7,803 nt of DNA. Origin: Pseudomonadota bacterium. GTDB taxonomy: Bacteria; Pseudomonadota; Alphaproteobacteria; Rhizobiales; Rhizobiaceae. Both the position numbers and the translations under genes were made by a program. How positions within the stretch are numbered: the first letter of the stretch is position 1; each line of letters begins with the position of its first letter. This document shows, piece by piece, positions 1 to 5,611 of the stretch. The notes beneath the pieces are model-generated. The model was not told the DNA's origin. It saw nothing but the letters and a program-made list of their open reading frames with translations, and did not search any database. The stretch is from positions 1-7,803 of the forward strand of contig JAEXXS010000255.1 in the NCBI GenBank assembly GCA_023451915.1, in the 5' to 3' direction.

Positions 1-394
1 CGAGATTGCCCTTGGAAACGTCGGCAATATGCATGGAGCCGCCGCGGCCCTTGCAATAGCCGGTTTCCTTGCCGAAGAATTCGGCAAACATGCGCTTCAC
101 ATCGGCGCCCTTGGCGATGCAATGACCATGCCCGCGATGGGTCGAGGTGATCATGTCATCTTCGGTCAGCGGTAGGCAGGAACCCATGGCGCTTGCTTCC
201 TGCCCGATGGACAGGTGCATCGTGCCATGAATGAAGCCGCGCGTGTAACTTTCTTCCGCGCCTTCTTCGAAACGGCGGATGAGATACATCTTGTGCAGCG
301 CTTCCTTCAGCTGTTCCGGAGAATAGGTACGAAAAGCGAAGGGCAGGTTGTGGCGATCTGCGGCCTGCGCATCAATCTTTCTGGCTTGAACCAT
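1..394 (-). CDS. acoA: Acetoin dehydrogenase-type (TPP-dependent) E1 component alpha subunit, 3' part cut by window edge
   Basis: Reading down from the ATG at 394, the first 131 residues are visible and the rest lies beyond base 1. The fragment carries the E1 alpha fold of 2-oxo-acid/acetoin dehydrogenases: a [12 protein letters not shown] segment near residue 40, [10 protein letters not shown] near 60, the [12 protein letters not shown] stretch near 90, and [10 protein letters not shown] near 120. The last two resemble acetoin dehydrogenase AcoA more than pyruvate dehydrogenase, which usually has YRDHGH. In AcoA-type complexes E1 uses thiamine diphosphate to cleave a methyl acyloin and passes the acetyl group to lipoyl-E2, giving acetyl-CoA. 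The Shine-Dalgarno TAAGGAG (402-408) includes the stop codon of the upstream oxidoreductase gene and ends 7 nt before ATG, so the two genes are one operon, probably translationally coupled. E1 beta and E2 are expected to the left but are not visible. Family assignment is firm; the true substrate is open. Confidence 0.88.
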   Translation of the reverse strand, partial: MVQARKIDAQAADRHNLPFAFRTYSPEQLKEALHKMYLIRRFEEGAEESYTRGFIHGTMHLSIGQEASAMGSCLPLTEDDMITSTHRGHGHCIAKGADVKRMFAEFFGKETGYCKGRGGSMHIADVSKGNL

Positions 395-405
395 GGTGCG
401 GCTCC

Positions 406-1725
406 TTATGCTCCGTAAACGAGCTTGTCCTGGCGGGCGCGCAGTTCGGCAATCTTCGAACCCGGCGCGACGGCTGCATTCTCATAGGTGATGAGTTCAC
501 CCTTCTTGATCGGCTTCGTCACGCTGCCGTCCTGAAGAAGGCCGCACGGGATGGCATGCGCGGTACGCGCTTCGCCAGACGTCATGATCCAGGCGCGGTA
601 GCAATATTCGCCAATGGCATCGAGCTTTTCGCCTGGCTGCATGTCCTTCTTGGCGACAGCACAGACTTCGGCCACGGGCTTTGCCAGCGGCACCATATCC
701 GGCTTGCCGTAGAGCACGACGCGGGCGCAGGTCAGCGGAACTTCCAGCGAGGTCAGGTGATATGGACGGTGGAAGGTGAAATATGGACCCTTGCCCATTT
801 TCAGATCTTCCATGCGTTCGGAAACGCGCGGATGCGACATGTCGGCCACGACGAAGACGCCGGGCGCAACACCCTTGCCGATGGAATAATCCACCACGCC
901 GACCTTCGACAGCACGCCGCCGTCCTTTTCCGGAATCAGCGTCTTGTTGAGCTGGTCGAGCGTTGCGGCAGGGCCGTGCATGCCCGCCTTGTCCGGTACC
1001 AGGCCGGTGGCATTGGCGATGGCCGCCATTTCCACCATGGTCTTGGAACCATCGACGAACTCAACCAGCATTCGCACATTCATGTTGCGGCGCTTGGCTT
1101 CTTCCAGATAATCATCGGGAATGGCGTCGATATTGAGCGGGTTGTTCTTGCCCTTGCCCGCAGCAACGATGGGGTGCCCCATGGCGGAAACGAATTCGAT
1201 CAGTTCCATGCAGGAAGACGGTTCGTCACCAGCGCCGAGCGAATAGGTAACGCCCAGACGGTCCGCTTCCGCCTTGAGGTAAGCGCCGATGGTGACGTCT
1301 GCTTCGACATTCATCATAACGAGATGCTTGCCATGTTCCATGGCGCGCAGGCCGATTTCCGCGCCGACAGCCGGAACGCCGGTGGCGTCGATCACGACAT
1401 CGATCAGATCGTTTTCGAGGATCAGGCTCGCATTGTCGGTTACGGCGACCTTGCCGCCTTCCATCGCCGAGGTCAGTTCGGAGGCGTTCGAAACTTGCCT
1501 GCCGTGACCTTCTTCCTGATAGGCGATATCGACTGCTTTCAAAGCGTTCGGAACACGCAGTTCGGAAATGGCGCCAATTTCGATGCCGGGCATGTGCGCC
1601 ACGCGCGTCACGATATCGGTGCCCATCTCGCCGGAGCCGATCAGCCCGATGCGGATTGGCCGCCCGCTGTCCGCACGCGCCTGCATATCACGTGCCAAGC
1701 CCGTCAACGCCACATTCGTCGCCAT
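406..1725 (-). CDS. NAD(P)-dependent homoserine dehydrogenase-like oxidoreductase with C-terminal SAF domain; DRL (DXP reductoisomerase-like) family
   Basis: This 439-aa protein starts with ATG at 1725, preceded by AGGAGG (1731-1736) 5 nt upstream. Residues 24-35 form a Rossmann dinucleotide site ([10 protein letters not shown]). Residues 106-145 hold the VVIDATGVP and [11 protein letters not shown] strands of the homoserine-dehydrogenase-like core, with a [15 protein letters not shown] stretch at 164-178. The last ~90 residues (about 350-439) look like a SAF domain. This architecture matches COG4091, the family of Brucella abortus DRL, which replaces DXR in the MEP pathway by converting DXP to MEP with NADPH. 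The length fits DRL (about 440 aa). Here the gene heads an operon with an acetoin-dehydrogenase E1 and faces a PTS operon, which suggests a catabolic role, perhaps the reverse reaction MEP to DXP. It could also be the biosynthetic DRL itself or a paralogue acting on another polyol phosphate. Cytosolic; no signal peptide seen. Confidence 0.87.
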   Translation of the reverse strand: MATNVALTGLARDMQARADSGRPIRIGLIGSGEMGTDIVTRVAHMPGIEIGAISELRVPNALKAVDIAYQEEGHGRQVSNASELTSAMEGGKVAVTDNASLILENDLIDVVIDATGVPAVGAEIGLRAMEHGKHLVMMNVEADVTIGAYLKAEADRLGVTYSLGAGDEPSSCMELIEFVSAMGHPIVAAGKGKNNPLNIDAIPDDYLEEAKRRNMNVRMLVEFVDGSKTMVEMAAIANATGLVPDKAGMHGPAATLDQLNKTLIPEKDGGVLSKVGVVDYSIGKGVAPGVFVVADMSHPRVSERMEDLKMGKGPYFTFHRPYHLTSLEVPLTCARVVLYGKPDMVPLAKPVAEVCAVAKKDMQPGEKLDAIGEYCYRAWIMTSGEARTAHAIPCGLLQDGSVTKPIKKGELITYENAAVAPGSKIAELRARQDKLVYGA

Positions 1726-1747
1726 CTTTTCCTCCTGATGTTCCTCC

Positions 1748-1763
1748 AGGCGCCTTCGCGCCT
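1748..1763 (-). promoter_or_regulatory. Hairpin in the 5' leader of the oxidoreductase mRNA
   Basis: On the minus strand AGGCGC, a GAAG loop and GCGCCT form a perfect 6-bp GC-rich stem. It lies about 22 nt upstream of the oxidoreductase ATG and just downstream of the predicted start of transcription (about 1769). It is followed by two Shine-Dalgarno-like purine runs, GGAGGAA (1741-1747) and AGGAGG (1731-1736). A stem this close to the 5' end could protect the mRNA or affect ribosome access. Chance formation in GC-rich DNA is possible. Confidence 0.35.
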
Positions 1764-1775
1764 CTCTTCCATTAC

Positions 1776-1804
1776 CCGATAATGAACATTTGTTTCCAAG
1801 TCAA
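1776..1804 (-). promoter_or_regulatory. Predicted promoter of the oxidoreductase/E1 operon
   Basis: On the minus strand TTGACT (1799-1804) and TATCGG (1776-1781) are separated by exactly 17 nt. The -35 element is close to consensus (5 of 6); the -10 is weaker. Transcription would start near 1769, giving a leader of about 45 nt. The 12-bp box at 1784-1795 sits between -35 and -10, a typical repressor position. Confidence 0.45.
1784..1795. promoter_or_regulatory. Candidate operator, box 1 of a mirrored pair
   Basis: GAACATTTGTTT occurs here on the plus strand, and its exact reverse complement occurs at 1891-1902 in the same divergent control region. The box lies in the spacer of the predicted leftward promoter, so a protein bound here would block the oxidoreductase/E1 operon. 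The SorC regulator at 4442-5476 is the natural candidate, but binding is not shown. Confidence 0.45.
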
Positions 1805-1806
1805 TA

Positions 1807-1827
1807 CGAGTGTACATATATCACTCG
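1807..1827. promoter_or_regulatory. Inverted repeat CGAGTG-N9-CACTCG between the divergent promoters
   Basis: Two perfect 6-bp arms, CGAGTG (1807-1812) and CACTCG (1822-1827), flank an AT-rich 9-bp centre. The dyad lies directly upstream of the leftward -35 (centre about 48 bp from that predicted start) and about 80 bp upstream of the predicted rightward start. This suits a shared activator or a second operator. The bound protein is unknown. Confidence 0.4.
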
Positions 1828-1862
1828 CACCAGACCTGTTATTCCTTACCGTGCTTTAGCGC

Positions 1863-1890
1863 TTGTGAACAAACATCGGTCTGTTATAAA
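1863..1890 (+). promoter_or_regulatory. Predicted promoter of the PTS operon (extended -10)
   Basis: TTGTGA (1863-1868) is followed after 16 nt by TATAAA (1885-1890). A TG at 1882-1883 sits one base before the hexamer, which makes an extended -10 (TGnTATAAA). Transcription would begin near 1897, leaving a leader of about 125 nt before the EIIC ATG. A GAACA half-site (1867-1871) overlaps the -35 end, and box 2 (1891-1902) covers the start site. Confidence 0.45.
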
Positions 1891-1902
1891 AAACAAATGT
1901 TC
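1891..1902. promoter_or_regulatory. Candidate operator, box 2 of a mirrored pair
   Basis: AAACAAATGTTC is the exact reverse complement of box 1 at 1784-1795. It overlaps the predicted start of the rightward PTS transcript. The two boxes lie 107 bp apart start to start, roughly ten helical turns, so they could be bridged by an oligomeric repressor. SorC proteins are typically tetramers, which fits but does not prove this. Confidence 0.45.
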
Positions 1903-1959
1903 TGCCCGGTGTTTCAAAATGCAACACAACAAAATCTTGTGGGGGCATACGGCGCGGAA

Positions 1960-1980
1960 CTTGATACAAGCGTTCGAACG
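1960..1980. promoter_or_regulatory. Two abutting palindromes in the EIIC leader
   Basis: CTTG-ATA-CAAG (1960-1970) is followed immediately by the perfect 10-bp palindrome CGTTCGAACG (1971-1980). They lie 26-36 nt upstream of the ribosome site of EIIC, inside the predicted mRNA leader. They could be a further operator or a small RNA structure. No function is assigned. Confidence 0.25.
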
Positions 1981-2022
1981 GCCTGGCATTCGTTGGAGAA
2001 TGACTAGGGGGAGGAGAAAACT

Positions 2023-3432
2023 ATGGACGCATTTCTAAGCGGCCTGAAATCTGCCATCGATACGTTGGGAGCGACGGTCCTGCTTCCCATCGTCATCTTC
2101 ATTATTGCCGTGGTTCTGGGCGCAAAGGTAGGCAAGGCCTTCCGCGCTGCCGTCACCATCGGCGTCGCCTTCATTGGTATCAACCTCGTGCTGGGGCTGA
2201 TGTTCACCTCGATCGGCGAGGTGGCTCAGGCTATCGTCACCAATACGGGTATCAAGCGCGACATCGTCGATGTGGGCTGGCCTTCGGCTGCTGCCATCGC
2301 CTTCGGTTCGTCCGTGGGCCTCTGGGTGATTCCAGTCGGCATTCTGGTCAATATTGCGCTGCTTTTGATGCGCTGGACCCGTACGCTCAATGTCGATGTG
2401 TGGAATTTCTGGCACTTTGCCTTTGTCGGCTCGCTCGTCGTCGCCGCAACGGACAATCTCGCCTATGGCATTATCGTTGCAGCCCTCGTTGCGGCTCTGT
2501 CGCTTCTGTTCGCTGACTGGTCTGCACGCGCCGTGCAGCAGTTTTACGGCGTTCCGGGCGTTTCGGTGCCGCATCTGGCGTCGGCGCAAATTCTGCCGAT
2601 TGCTATCGTGCTCAACTGGATCATGGATCGCATTCCTGGCATCAACAAGATCCATATCAGCACCGAAACCATCGAGCGCCGCTTCGGCGTCTTTGGCGAA
2701 CCTGTGGTTCTTGGCCTGATCATCGGTCTCGTGCTTGGTCTCATCGCTTTCTACAATGCAGGTGATTTCGGCCATGTGCTGGCCAAGGTGCTCGGCACCG
2801 GCATGACGCTTGCCGCCGTGATGCTGCTTCTGCCGCGCATGGTCAAAATTCTGATGGAAGGCCTACTGCCGGTTTCTGACGCGGCACAGGAATTTGTGCG
2901 CAAGCGCACGGGCGACCGCGAATTGCTGGTGGGTCTCGATTCGGCAATCCTGATCGGCCATCCGGCTGCCATCTCGTCGTCGCTGATCCTCGTGCCTATC
3001 GCGATCATCCTGTCGGTGATTCTGCCGGGCAACCGCGTCATCCTGTTCGCCGATCTTGCGGTTATCCCGTTCATCGTCGCCATGACTGCGCCGCTGCTGA
3101 AGGGCAACGTGTTCCGCATGGTTGTCGTCGGCACCGTGACGCTCGCCATCGGCTTCTATGTGGCCAATGCGCTTGCTCCGCTCTTCACGAGCGCTGCCGT
3201 GTCGTCCGGTTTCAAACTGCCGGAAAACGCGCTGCAGATCACTTCCGTGGTCGACGGCTTCCTGTGGGTGCCTTATGTCATCATCGCCGCAATCCAGTGG
3301 TTGGGCGTTATCGGCATTGCGGCTCTCGCAGTCGTCATCGCCGCAGCGTTCATTCTCTATCGTCGCAACACAGACGGTTGGGAACGCGCCGCCGGTGCAG
3401 AAGACGAGCCAGCCGAGCAGAACAACTGGTAA
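2023..3432 (+). CDS. PTS Gat-family EIIC permease
   Basis: This 469-aa inner-membrane protein starts with ATG at 2023 behind a strong purine-rich Shine-Dalgarno (GGGGGAGGAG, 2006-2015). It is hydrophobic along most of its length, with membrane segments near residues 17-34, 42-62, 88-116, 131-163, 188-202, 226-244, 258-274, 317-335, 340-358, 364-386 and 412-446, and a short charged tail. The FGEP motif (224-227) and the GLDSAILIGHPA stretch (304-315) are typical of the galactitol/polyol EIIC family. The protein carries the substrate across the membrane while EIIB phosphorylates it. It is the first gene of a C-A-B operon with separate subunits. Homologues are usually named GatC, but no galactitol genes (gatY, gatZ, gatD) are present, so the substrate is unknown. 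A branched or short polyol is proposed from context. Confidence 0.93.
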   Translation: MDAFLSGLKSAIDTLGATVLLPIVIFIIAVVLGAKVGKAFRAAVTIGVAFIGINLVLGLMFTSIGEVAQAIVTNTGIKRDIVDVGWPSAAAIAFGSSVGLWVIPVGILVNIALLLMRWTRTLNVDVWNFWHFAFVGSLVVAATDNLAYGIIVAALVAALSLLFADWSARAVQQFYGVPGVSVPHLASAQILPIAIVLNWIMDRIPGINKIHISTETIERRFGVFGEPVVLGLIIGLVLGLIAFYNAGDFGHVLAKVLGTGMTLAAVMLLLPRMVKILMEGLLPVSDAAQEFVRKRTGDRELLVGLDSAILIGHPAAISSSLILVPIAIILSVILPGNRVILFADLAVIPFIVAMTAPLLKGNVFRMVVVGTVTLAIGFYVANALAPLFTSAAVSSGFKLPENALQITSVVDGFLWVPYVIIAAIQWLGVIGIAALAVVIAAAFILYRRNTDGWERAAGAEDEPAEQNNW

Positions 3433-3448
3433 GGCGCAAAAGCAATAC

Positions 3449-3477
3449 TGGCCGCATACCGGAGAGGTATGCGGCTA
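3449..3477 (+). other. Strong intercistronic RNA hairpin between EIIC and EIIA
   Basis: GCCGCATACC (3451-3460) and GGTATGCGGC (3466-3475) pair perfectly around a GGAGA loop; a G-U and a U-A pair extend the stem to 12 pairs. No U-run follows, so it is not a classical terminator. Placed 17 nt after the EIIC stop and 18 nt before the EIIA ATG, it probably stabilises the EIIC mRNA 3' end or adjusts the EIIC to EIIA ratio. It also buries a possible ATG at 3469. Confidence 0.6.
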
Positions 3478-3495
3478 TCTGAAATGGAGGATGGA

Positions 3496-3957
3496 ATGGC
3501 GAACGGCCTGATGGCTTTTCTCGACCCTGAAGCGATAGAGCTACAGAGCGAGGCCAAAACCAATGAGGAGATCATCCGTATTCTGGCGGCAAAGCTGGAA
3601 CGGCTCGGCTATGTAAAGCCAAGCTATGCGGATGCGGTCGTGAAGCGCGAACAGACCATGCCAACGGGTCTGCCGCTGGAGCGGGAAGAAAACGTCGCTG
3701 TCCCGCATACCGATCCCGAGCATGTCCTGAAAGCGGGCATTGCTTTCGCAACGCTGAAATCGCCCGTCATCTTCGCCAATATGGAAGATCCGGAAGAGGA
3801 CGTTCCGGTCGGGTTTGTTTTTCTGCTTGCCATCAATGACAAGGACAAACAGATCGAGACCTTGCAACAGGTGATGGCGACCATTCAAAATGAGGACGCG
3901 CTCGAGAATCTCAAGAAATCGCGCACAGTGAGTGATGTGGAAGCCGCGCTCGGTTAA
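3496..3957 (+). CDS. PTS EIIA (fructose/mannitol-type EIIA domain)
   Basis: This soluble 153-aa protein fills a single EIIA type-2 domain. The phosphorylated histidine is expected at His71 in the segment VAVPHTDPEHVLKAG, preceded by the family's typical GLPLEREENVAVPH approach. It would accept phosphate from HPr and pass it to Cys11 of the EIIB encoded next. ATG 3496 was chosen because GGAGG (3486-3490) lies 5 nt upstream; the in-frame ATGs at 3469 and 3484 lie inside or too near the hairpin and Shine-Dalgarno. It follows EIIC by 63 nt and precedes EIIB by 14 nt, so the three form one transcription unit. As with other Gat-system EIIA proteins, sequence alone does not reveal the sugar. Confidence 0.92.
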   Translation: MANGLMAFLDPEAIELQSEAKTNEEIIRILAAKLERLGYVKPSYADAVVKREQTMPTGLPLEREENVAVPHTDPEHVLKAGIAFATLKSPVIFANMEDPEEDVPVGFVFLLAINDKDKQIETLQQVMATIQNEDALENLKKSRTVSDVEAALG

Positions 3958-3971
3958 TCGGAGGAACCAAA

Positions 3972-4259
3972 ATGGCCAAAATGAAAACGATTCTCTTTGC
4001 CTGCGGCACGGGCGTGGCAACATCTACCGCTGTGAATGCTGCCGTTACGGAAGAGATGAAAAAGCGCGGGCTGACCTTCAACGCCCAGCAGGCCAAGGCG
4101 ACCGAAGTGCCGTCACTGGCTGACAATGTCGATTTCATCGTCTCGACGACGCCGATTTCCGCCGCAGTCGAAAAGCGGGTGATCAAAGGTCTCGCTTTCC
4201 TGACCGGTATCGGCAAGGACAAGGTTCTGGACGAAATCGAAGCCGAATTGCGCAGGTAA
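3972..4259 (+). CDS. PTS Gat-family EIIB
   Basis: This 95-aa cytosolic protein begins with a beta strand leading into the phosphocysteine loop ILFACGTGVATSTAV; the predicted phosphorylated residue is Cys11. Length and motif match EIIB of the galactitol/lactose class. It would take phosphate from EIIA His71 and transfer it to the incoming substrate bound by EIIC. GGAGG (3960-3964) stands 7 nt before the ATG at 3972, and the gene starts 14 nt after the EIIA stop. A second ATG at 3981 would remove only three residues. It is the last gene of the PTS operon, followed by a repeat and hairpin region. Confidence 0.93.
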   Translation: MAKMKTILFACGTGVATSTAVNAAVTEEMKKRGLTFNAQQAKATEVPSLADNVDFIVSTTPISAAVEKRVIKGLAFLTGIGKDKVLDEIEAELRR

Positions 4260-4275
4260 TTTCGGCCCCATTTCT

Positions 4276-4379
4276 TAGAGCATTTCCAGCAAAAGTGTGT
4301 AGCGGTTTTGCGTCGGATAATGCGTAAAAACAAATAGATAGAGCGGTTCCACGATTCCGTTTTAACCGGAACCGCTCTA
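4276..4379. repeat. 104-bp palindromic intergenic repeat, Bru-RS-like
   Basis: The element is bounded by TAGAGC (4276-4281) and GCTCTA (4374-4379). Its right part is a perfect 12-bp stem, TAGAGCGGTTCC (4339-4350) with GGAACCGCTCTA (4368-4379), around a 17-nt loop. The left part (GAGCATTTCCAGC, then GCGGTTTTGCGTC and TGCGTAAAAACAAAT) is a sequence I recognise as recurring between genes in Brucella, Ochrobactrum and Mesorhizobium. Size and form fit the Bru-RS1/Bru-RS2 palindromes of about 103-105 bp. It sits between the convergent 3' ends of EIIB and the regulator. Copy number here cannot be seen. Confidence 0.6.
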
Positions 4380-4413
4380 GGGCGTTTTCGTGATGGATCA
4401 TTAAAGCGCCCTA
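4378..4413. terminator. Possible bidirectional terminator hairpin
   Basis: TAGGGCG (4378-4384) pairs with CGCCCTA (4407-4413). Inside it TTT and AAA can add three pairs with one bulged base, leaving a loop of about 18 nt. It shares two bases with the end of the preceding repeat. Its place between two convergent genes fits transcription termination, but no clean U-run follows on either strand, so this is tentative. Confidence 0.35.
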
Positions 4414-4441
4414 TCCATTTGTATTCTCTCTATTAAGCGGT

Positions 4442-5476
4442 TCAATTCAAAACAGAATAACCGATGCGCCGGAGCATTTCGGCAGCGCTTTCCTCGTCGG
4501 TAATAAACACCGTCGGGCGCAGAAGTTTCATCGCGCCCAGAAGCGCTTCAATCTTTTCCTTGCCGCCGGATGTCAGAATACGTTGTGGCGTTTTCTGCAA
4601 GCTTTCAATGCTGGCCGACATGACGCGCTCATGCACGGGATCGTCGACGATACGGCCATCGGCATCGTAGAAATGGAACAGAACGTCGCCCACCGCGCCA
4701 TTGGCGCGCAGCGATTGCTTCTGCTCTTCGTCCACGAGCCCCACGCGGTAGGACGTACTGCTGGCAGTCTCGATGCCGCCGATGCTGAGCAGCACCATAT
4801 CGAGGTCTTCGGCCATGTTCAGAACCGTATTCAGGCCACAGCGCTCGATCAGGGCGGTGCGGGTCTCCTTGCTGTCCACAAGGGCGGGCGCGGGGATGAG
4901 GTAGCCTTCGCCTTGCAGCATCTGCGCAAATTGCCAGGCAAATTCGGGCGGGTTCGAGCGTCGTGGCTGCACAATGCCGCCCAGAAGCGAAATGACCTTA
5001 AGATCGTTAACCGGACGCGAGCCGATATGCTGCAAGGTGTTGGACAAGGTGCGACCCCAGCCGACGCCAATGCGCATGCCATGCTGGATTTTTTCCGACA
5101 GGTAAGCGCCTGTCGCAGCACTGATCGGGGGAATCGGGTCGGTCTCGGCGGAGGAGAGGGGCGCGACAATCGCCTGTTCCAGCCCGAAAGCCTTTTCAAG
5201 CGCCGCTTCCAGCGCCGTCAGGGCCGAAAGCTTGCCCTCGATGGTGATCTTCACTTCGTTGCGGGCGCGGGCATCGGCGAGAAGGCGCACGATGGTCACA
5301 CGACCGACACCCAGCGCATCCGCAATATCGCTCTGGGTCATCTGCTCGACATAATACATCCATGCCGCACGGGTTCTCAGCCGGCTGGTGCGGTTTTCCG
5401 CTGCAACGCCTTCGGATCCCACCAGAAGGTCGTTGGTCTCAGCTGCGTTCTGTTTCCCCTTGGCGGTCTTTCTCAA
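4442..5476 (-). CDS. SorC-family sugar-phosphate-responsive transcriptional regulator
   Basis: This 344-aa protein has an N-terminal helix-turn-helix at residues 47-69 (TQSDIADALGVGRVTIVRLL) and a C-terminal sugar-binding domain. Family marks in that domain are GVGWGRTL (137-144), LLGGIVQPRR (164-173), GAVGDVLFHFYDADG (260-274) and SGGKEK (303-308). SorC proteins bind phosphorylated sugars and control the genes for their uptake. The start is TTG at 5476: it is the only start codon in this frame before the upstream stop (5495-5497), and GGGGA (5483-5487) lies 6 nt away. GTG at codon 19 is an alternative, but I see no Shine-Dalgarno for it. The gene is convergent with the PTS operon and divergent from the 245-aa gene. 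The mirrored boxes at 1784 and 1891 are its likeliest targets (inference). Confidence 0.9.
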   Translation of the reverse strand: MRKTAKGKQNAAETNDLLVGSEGVAAENRTSRLRTRAAWMYYVEQMTQSDIADALGVGRVTIVRLLADARARNEVKITIEGKLSALTALEAALEKAFGLEQAIVAPLSSAETDPIPPISAATGAYLSEKIQHGMRIGVGWGRTLSNTLQHIGSRPVNDLKVISLLGGIVQPRRSNPPEFAWQFAQMLQGEGYLIPAPALVDSKETRTALIERCGLNTVLNMAEDLDMVLLSIGGIETASSTSYRVGLVDEEQKQSLRANGAVGDVLFHFYDADGRIVDDPVHERVMSASIESLQKTPQRILTSGGKEKIEALLGAMKLLRPTVFITDEESAAEMLRRIGYSVLN

Positions 5477-5526
5477 ATCGATTCCCCAAAATTCTTACAG
5501 TTTGCGTCTTTGTGCTATGGACCCTA

Positions 5527-5556
5527 TTGCTTTTCCGGGACGAGGAAAACAATACT
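5527..5556 (+). promoter_or_regulatory. Weak predicted promoter of the 245-aa gene
   Basis: TTGCTT (5527-5532) is followed after 18 nt by AATACT (5551-5556). Both elements are only partial matches. A start near 5563 would give a leader of about 50 nt. No copy of the 12-bp box from the PTS control region is present in this 135-bp spacer, so shared control by the same regulator is not evident. Confidence 0.25.
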
Positions 5557-5562
5557 TCTTTT

Positions 5563-5578
5563 GTATCGGTTAAGATAC
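5563..5578. promoter_or_regulatory. Small inverted repeat upstream of the 245-aa gene
   Basis: GTATC (5563-5567) and GATAC (5574-5578) are perfect 5-bp arms around GGTTAA. The dyad coincides with the predicted transcription start of the plus-strand gene, a position suited to a repressor. With such short arms, chance cannot be excluded. Confidence 0.22.
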
Positions 5579-5611
5579 GATTGTTGGCCTCGCAAGGAGG
5601 AACGGACCGCC

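Noticed and set aside
556..1782. Long plus-strand open frame (408 codons) opposite the oxidoreductase gene
   Set aside because: Its translation has no family features and is rich in His/Arg/Asp as expected for an antisense shadow; the minus frame is a clear known family with a good ribosome site.
1790..2038. Small plus-strand frames in the divergent control region (up to 82 codons)
   Set aside because: No ribosome site and no recognisable protein; the stretch is better explained by promoters and operators, and the frames run into the EIIC start.
2035..2775. Minus-strand open frame of 246 codons opposite EIIC
   Set aside because: A charged low-complexity translation typical of the antisense of a membrane protein gene; no ribosome site or family.
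3469..3495. Earlier ATG codons (3469 and 3484) for EIIA
   Set aside because: ATG 3469 is inside a strong hairpin with its purine run only 1 nt away; ATG 3484 lacks an upstream ribosome site. ATG 3496 has GGAGG at 5 nt.
2023..4259. Naming the system as galactitol uptake
   Set aside because: The EIIC/EIIB belong to the galactitol family, but no tagatose-bisphosphate aldolase or galactitol-phosphate dehydrogenase is present; the neighbouring enzymes fit a different substrate.
4583..5611. Upstream extension of the 245-aa gene, giving a 588-codon frame
   Set aside because: This part is antisense to the well-recognised SorC gene, while ATG 5612 has AAGGAGG at suitable spacing.
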